This document shows, in pieces, positions 6,648-9,089 of a stretch of 9,089 bases of DNA. Position 1 is the first letter of the stretch. Every line of letters begins with the position of its first letter. The stretch comes from Treponema sp. (GTDB taxonomy: Bacteria; Spirochaetota; Spirochaetia; Treponematales; Breznakiellaceae): the NCBI GenBank assembly GCA_031273405.1, contig JAISRW010000101.1, positions 1 through 9,089 of the forward strand, read 5' to 3'. Position numbers and translations under genes: made by a program. Below the pieces are notes generated by a model. It worked only from the letters and a program-made list of their open reading frames with translations. It searched no databases and was not told where the DNA came from.

Positions 6648-6731
6648 GGGCTTTTTCACAGGACGCGCATATTTCAAAAGAATGGGGATAGGGACCAGGG
6701 GAATGAGGCGGACACGAAACGCTCCCCGCAA

Positions 6732-8648
6732 TCACGCTCCGCTCTCTGCTCCTCCCCCGTACTCCCGGATTACCGCCATAAAGGCTGCGCCGTATTTTTC
6801 CAGCTTCACCGCCCCTACCCCGGTTATATTGAGAAACCGGTCATCGGTGAGGGGTTGTTTCCGGCACATGTCCCGAAGGCTGGCGTCGGAAAAAACAATG
6901 TAGGCCGGTACCTGGGCCTCCTGGGCCAGCCGGCTCCGCAGTTCCTTCAGCCGCATAAAAAGCCCCTCGTCCGAGGACGAAAGCGTTTGATCCTGCCGCC
7001 CCCTTGCCGGAGGCGCCTTCTCCCCCTCCCCCTTCTTCCCTCCCTTTTCTCTACTCCTCCCTCTCCCTTCCTCCGGCAGCATCATCGCCAAGGGCTTTTT
7101 ATCGGCGATAATTTCCCGCCACCGCGGCCCCAGGGACAGAACCGGGTATTCACCGTCATCAAGGACAAGGTAGTTTTTGTCGATGAGGTGATCCAGCACA
7201 AGCCTTATCCGGCGGGAATCCGTATCGGCCATGATGCCGTAGGTGCTCAGGGTGTCGCAATGGGAAGCGCGGATCTTTTCGCTGTTACTGCCCCGGAGGA
7301 TGTTGATCACCATGGTCTTGCCGAAAGACCGGCCCCGCTCTTTGAGGCGGTATACGCAGGAGATGATCTTCCGCGCCGGGAGGCTGACATCGGTCTCCGC
7401 AAAAACAGTAGCGCAGTTTGAGCAGTTGCCGCAGAAGCCGGGGTGCCGTTCCCCAAAATACGCAAGCAGCCGGGAGCGCAGGCAGTCGGAGGTGGTGGCG
7501 TAGAAGGTCATCTCTTTCAGGAGTTCCAGATTATGATCCACCAGGGCCTGGTCTTTCGCCGCCTCATCGTCCTGGCTGTTGGTTATCAGGTACTTGTTGA
7601 TCCGCACGTCCTGGGGGCTGTAGAGGAGGATGCAGTCCGCCTTTTCCCCGTCCCGGCCCGCGCGGCCGGCCTCCTGATAATAGCTTTCGATGTTTTTGGG
7701 CATGTTGTAATGGATCACAAAGGACACGTTGGACTTGTCGATGCCCATGCCGAAGGCGTTGGTCGCCACCATGAGGGGCTTCCGGTCATAGATAAAATCG
7801 TCCTGGTTGTCCCGCCGTTCCCGGTCGTTAAGGCCCGCGTGGTAGCGGGTTGCCCCGAAGCCTTTGTCCGTCAGGGCGCGGCATACTTCTTCCACGGTCT
7901 TCCGGGTGGAACAGTAGATGATCCCGCTTTTATCCCGCCGGGCCGCAAGACATTCCAGCAGGGCGCCAAATCGGTCCGCCGGTTTTTGCACCCCGAAATA
8001 CAGATTCCCCCGGTCAAACCCCGTGGTCAGGGCGTAGGGATCCTTCAGGGCCAAAATCCGCTTGATGTCCTCCCGGACTTTGCCGGTGGCGGTGGCGGTA
8101 AAGGCCGCGGTGATGGGCCGCTGGTCGAGCCGGCCGATAAAGCCGGTGATCTCCAAATAGCTGGGCCGGAAATCGTGGCCCCACTGGGATATGCAATGGG
8201 CTTCGTCAATCACCACCAGGGAAATCCCCGGCGAGGGAGGGGCCGTCAGTTGGGGGGGAAAGCCCCTGCGGAGCCGCTCCGGGGCGATGTAGAGGATCCG
8301 GTAATCCCCCCGGACGGCGCGGGAGATCGTGTCCGCATATTCACCGGCCCTGAGGGAGCTGTTGAGAAAGGCCGCGGGAACCCCCACGTCCTGGAGGGCG
8401 TTTACCTGATCCTTCATCAGGGAGATGAGGGGCGACACCACCAGAGTGAGGCCCTCCAGCAGCAGGGCGGGGATCTGATAGCAGAGGGATTTCCCCGCCC
8501 CGGTGGGCATCACCGCCAGCACATCCCGGCCCGCGAGCACGGCGTCAATGACCTCCTCCTGGCCGGGACGGAATGCTGCGTAACCGAAATAGTCTTTAAG
8601 AATATCCTGTTTGTTCAAACCTTTTTCCGTACATTCCCGGATGCCCAC
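6732..8648 (-). CDS. recQ: ATP-dependent DNA helicase RecQ
   Basis: A 3'-to-5' DNA helicase of 638 residues, acting in recombinational repair and on unusual DNA structures. All superfamily-2 RecQ motifs are present: motif 0 FRPGQ at 26-30, Walker A TGAGKS at 49-54, DEAH at 148-151 with the following [14 protein letters not shown] loop, TATAT at 184-188, [11 protein letters not shown] at 295-305 and [10 protein letters not shown] at 325-334. Zinc-binding cysteines 389, 406, 409 and 412 show the same 17-3-3 spacing as E. coli RecQ. A winged-helix RQC domain runs to about 523. A charged G/R/K/E linker (about 526-555) and a C-terminal HRDC domain (about 558-632) complete the bacterial architecture. 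The GTG at 8648 gives [10 protein letters not shown]; a TTG at 8618 is a plausible alternative start, and neither has a strong ribosome site. It follows uxaC by 21 bases. The linker is encoded by a polypurine tract. Confidence 0.97.
   Translation of the reverse strand: MGIRECTEKGLNKQDILKDYFGYAAFRPGQEEVIDAVLAGRDVLAVMPTGAGKSLCYQIPALLLEGLTLVVSPLISLMKDQVNALQDVGVPAAFLNSSLRAGEYADTISRAVRGDYRILYIAPERLRRGFPPQLTAPPSPGISLVVIDEAHCISQWGHDFRPSYLEITGFIGRLDQRPITAAFTATATGKVREDIKRILALKDPYALTTGFDRGNLYFGVQKPADRFGALLECLAARRDKSGIIYCSTRKTVEEVCRALTDKGFGATRYHAGLNDRERRDNQDDFIYDRKPLMVATNAFGMGIDKSNVSFVIHYNMPKNIESYYQEAGRAGRDGEKADCILLYSPQDVRINKYLITNSQDDEAAKDQALVDHNLELLKEMTFYATTSDCLRSRLLAYFGERHPGFCGNCSNCATVFAETDVSLPARKIISCVYRLKERGRSFGKTMVINILRGSNSEKIRASHCDTLSTYGIMADTDSRRIRLVLDHLIDKNYLVLDDGEYPVLSLGPRWREIIADKKPLAMMLPEEGRGRSREKGGKKGEGEKAPPARGRQDQTLSSSDEGLFMRLKELRSRLAQEAQVPAYIVFSDASLRDMCRKQPLTDDRFLNITGVGAVKLEKYGAAFMAVIREYGGGAESGA
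7016..7074 (-). other. polypurine tract and G-quadruplex motif inside recQ
   Basis: Fifty-nine bases are pure pyrimidine on the plus strand except for one A at 7053, so the recQ coding strand is nearly pure purine. Within it the C runs 7022-7026, 7028-7032, 7038-7040 and 7042-7044 give, on the coding strand, four G runs of 3, 3, 5 and 5 with loops of 1, 5 and 1. This is a strong canonical G-quadruplex pattern that would also be present in the mRNA. It encodes the charged linker between the RQC and HRDC domains (residues about 535-543 for the G-run core). Confidence 0.75.
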
Positions 8649-8669
8649 GCCGGGGGCCCATCCAAAGCC

Positions 8670-9089
8670 TCAGCCGCCGAAATAGCGGAGGGCGTTCCCG
8701 AAGGAAATGTCCTTTACCATCCCGCTTAAAAGGGCAAAGTCTTTGGGGACTTCCCCGTTCTCGGCCCAGGTTCCGATGATGTTACAGAGCAGGCGGCGGA
8801 AGTATTCATGCCTCGGATAGGAGAGGAAACTCCGGGAATCGGTGAGCATGCCGATGAAGCGGGAAAGAAGCCCGGTGTTTGCCAGAAGTTTCATCTGTTC
8901 TTCCATGCCGTCTATGTGATCCAGGAACCACCAGCTTGAACCGAGCTGCATCTTGCCGGGAATCCCGCCGCCCTGGAAACAGCCCATGACGGTAGCCAGG
9001 GGATAAAAATCCTTAAAATTGAGGCTGTACAATATGGTCTTGGGAAGTTCCCCCCGTTCCTCCAGGATGTCCAGGAAGCGGGAAAGCTT
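8670..9089 (-). CDS. uxaC: uronate (glucuronate) isomerase, C-terminal part
   Basis: The last 139 residues of UxaC; the gene runs off the right edge. The family isomerises D-glucuronate to D-fructuronate and D-galacturonate to D-tagaturonate, the first cytoplasmic step of hexuronate breakdown. The fragment opens with R-F-L-D-I-L and L-P-K-T-I-L-Y, then shows strong family signatures: [51 protein letters not shown] and the terminal N-A-x-R-Y-F-G. Nothing is frameshifted in the visible part. A TTG at 9032 can be mistaken for a start, but the frame and the family similarity continue to the edge. It lies 21 bases upstream of recQ in the same direction. Confidence 0.95.
   Translation of the reverse strand, partial: KLSRFLDILEERGELPKTILYSLNFKDFYPLATVMGCFQGGGIPGKMQLGSSWWFLDHIDGMEEQMKLLANTGLLSRFIGMLTDSRSFLSYPRHEYFRRLLCNIIGTWAENGEVPKDFALLSGMVKDISFGNALRYFGG

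Noticed and set aside
6613..6735. 41-residue N-terminal extension of Rpe from a GTG
   Set aside because: It is cysteine- and proline-rich, unlike any epimerase. The family start M-R-K-P-I-I-A-P-S lies at 6612 and gives the normal length.
7443..8729. Plus-strand open frame of 428 codons antisense to recQ
   Set aside because: It is a shadow of the strongly conserved helicase domains in GC-rich codons, with P/G/V/H-rich sequence and no plausible domain.

Overview
The window looks like chromosomal DNA from a spirochaete, most likely Treponema-like and possibly of the termite-gut group. This is an inference from gene content: two TPR envelope proteins beside a signal-peptide protein of unknown family, a divergent PRPP synthetase, a uronate isomerase, and moderately high GC with intergenic repeats. 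No sequence search was possible. Apart from the array and the stretch after it, the window is ordinary coding DNA.

Layout. Positions 1 to about 625 are a perfectly phased 21-bp tandem array of about 28 units with no indels. Positions 626-1076 hold no convincing intact gene. They contain a possible remnant of a minus-strand gene ending at 632, a polypurine tract with a G-quadruplex motif, and a small hairpin. A plus-strand gene for a divergent ribose-phosphate pyrophosphokinase (1077-2180) follows. It is flanked on both sides by nearly identical 15-bp hairpins.

From 2265 to the right edge everything is on the minus strand, converging on the PRPP synthetase gene. In transcription order (right to left) the genes are uxaC (C-terminal part only), recQ, rpe, a secreted TPR/coiled-coil protein, a secreted protein of unknown family, a membrane-anchored TPR protein, and dtd. 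Gaps are 21, 119, 35, -4, 4 and -4 nt. The last four genes are therefore tightly packed, with two ATGA stop/start overlaps, and are probably translated in a coupled way. A weak terminator-like hairpin lies after dtd.

Functionally, UxaC and Rpe belong to uronate and pentose-phosphate metabolism, and Prs draws on ribose 5-phosphate. RecQ is DNA repair and Dtd is translation quality control. The three envelope genes form a conserved-looking unit of unknown job. The most unusual parts are the 21-bp array, whose period equals two helical turns and whose A/T tracts are phased, and two G-quadruplex motifs, one of them inside recQ.
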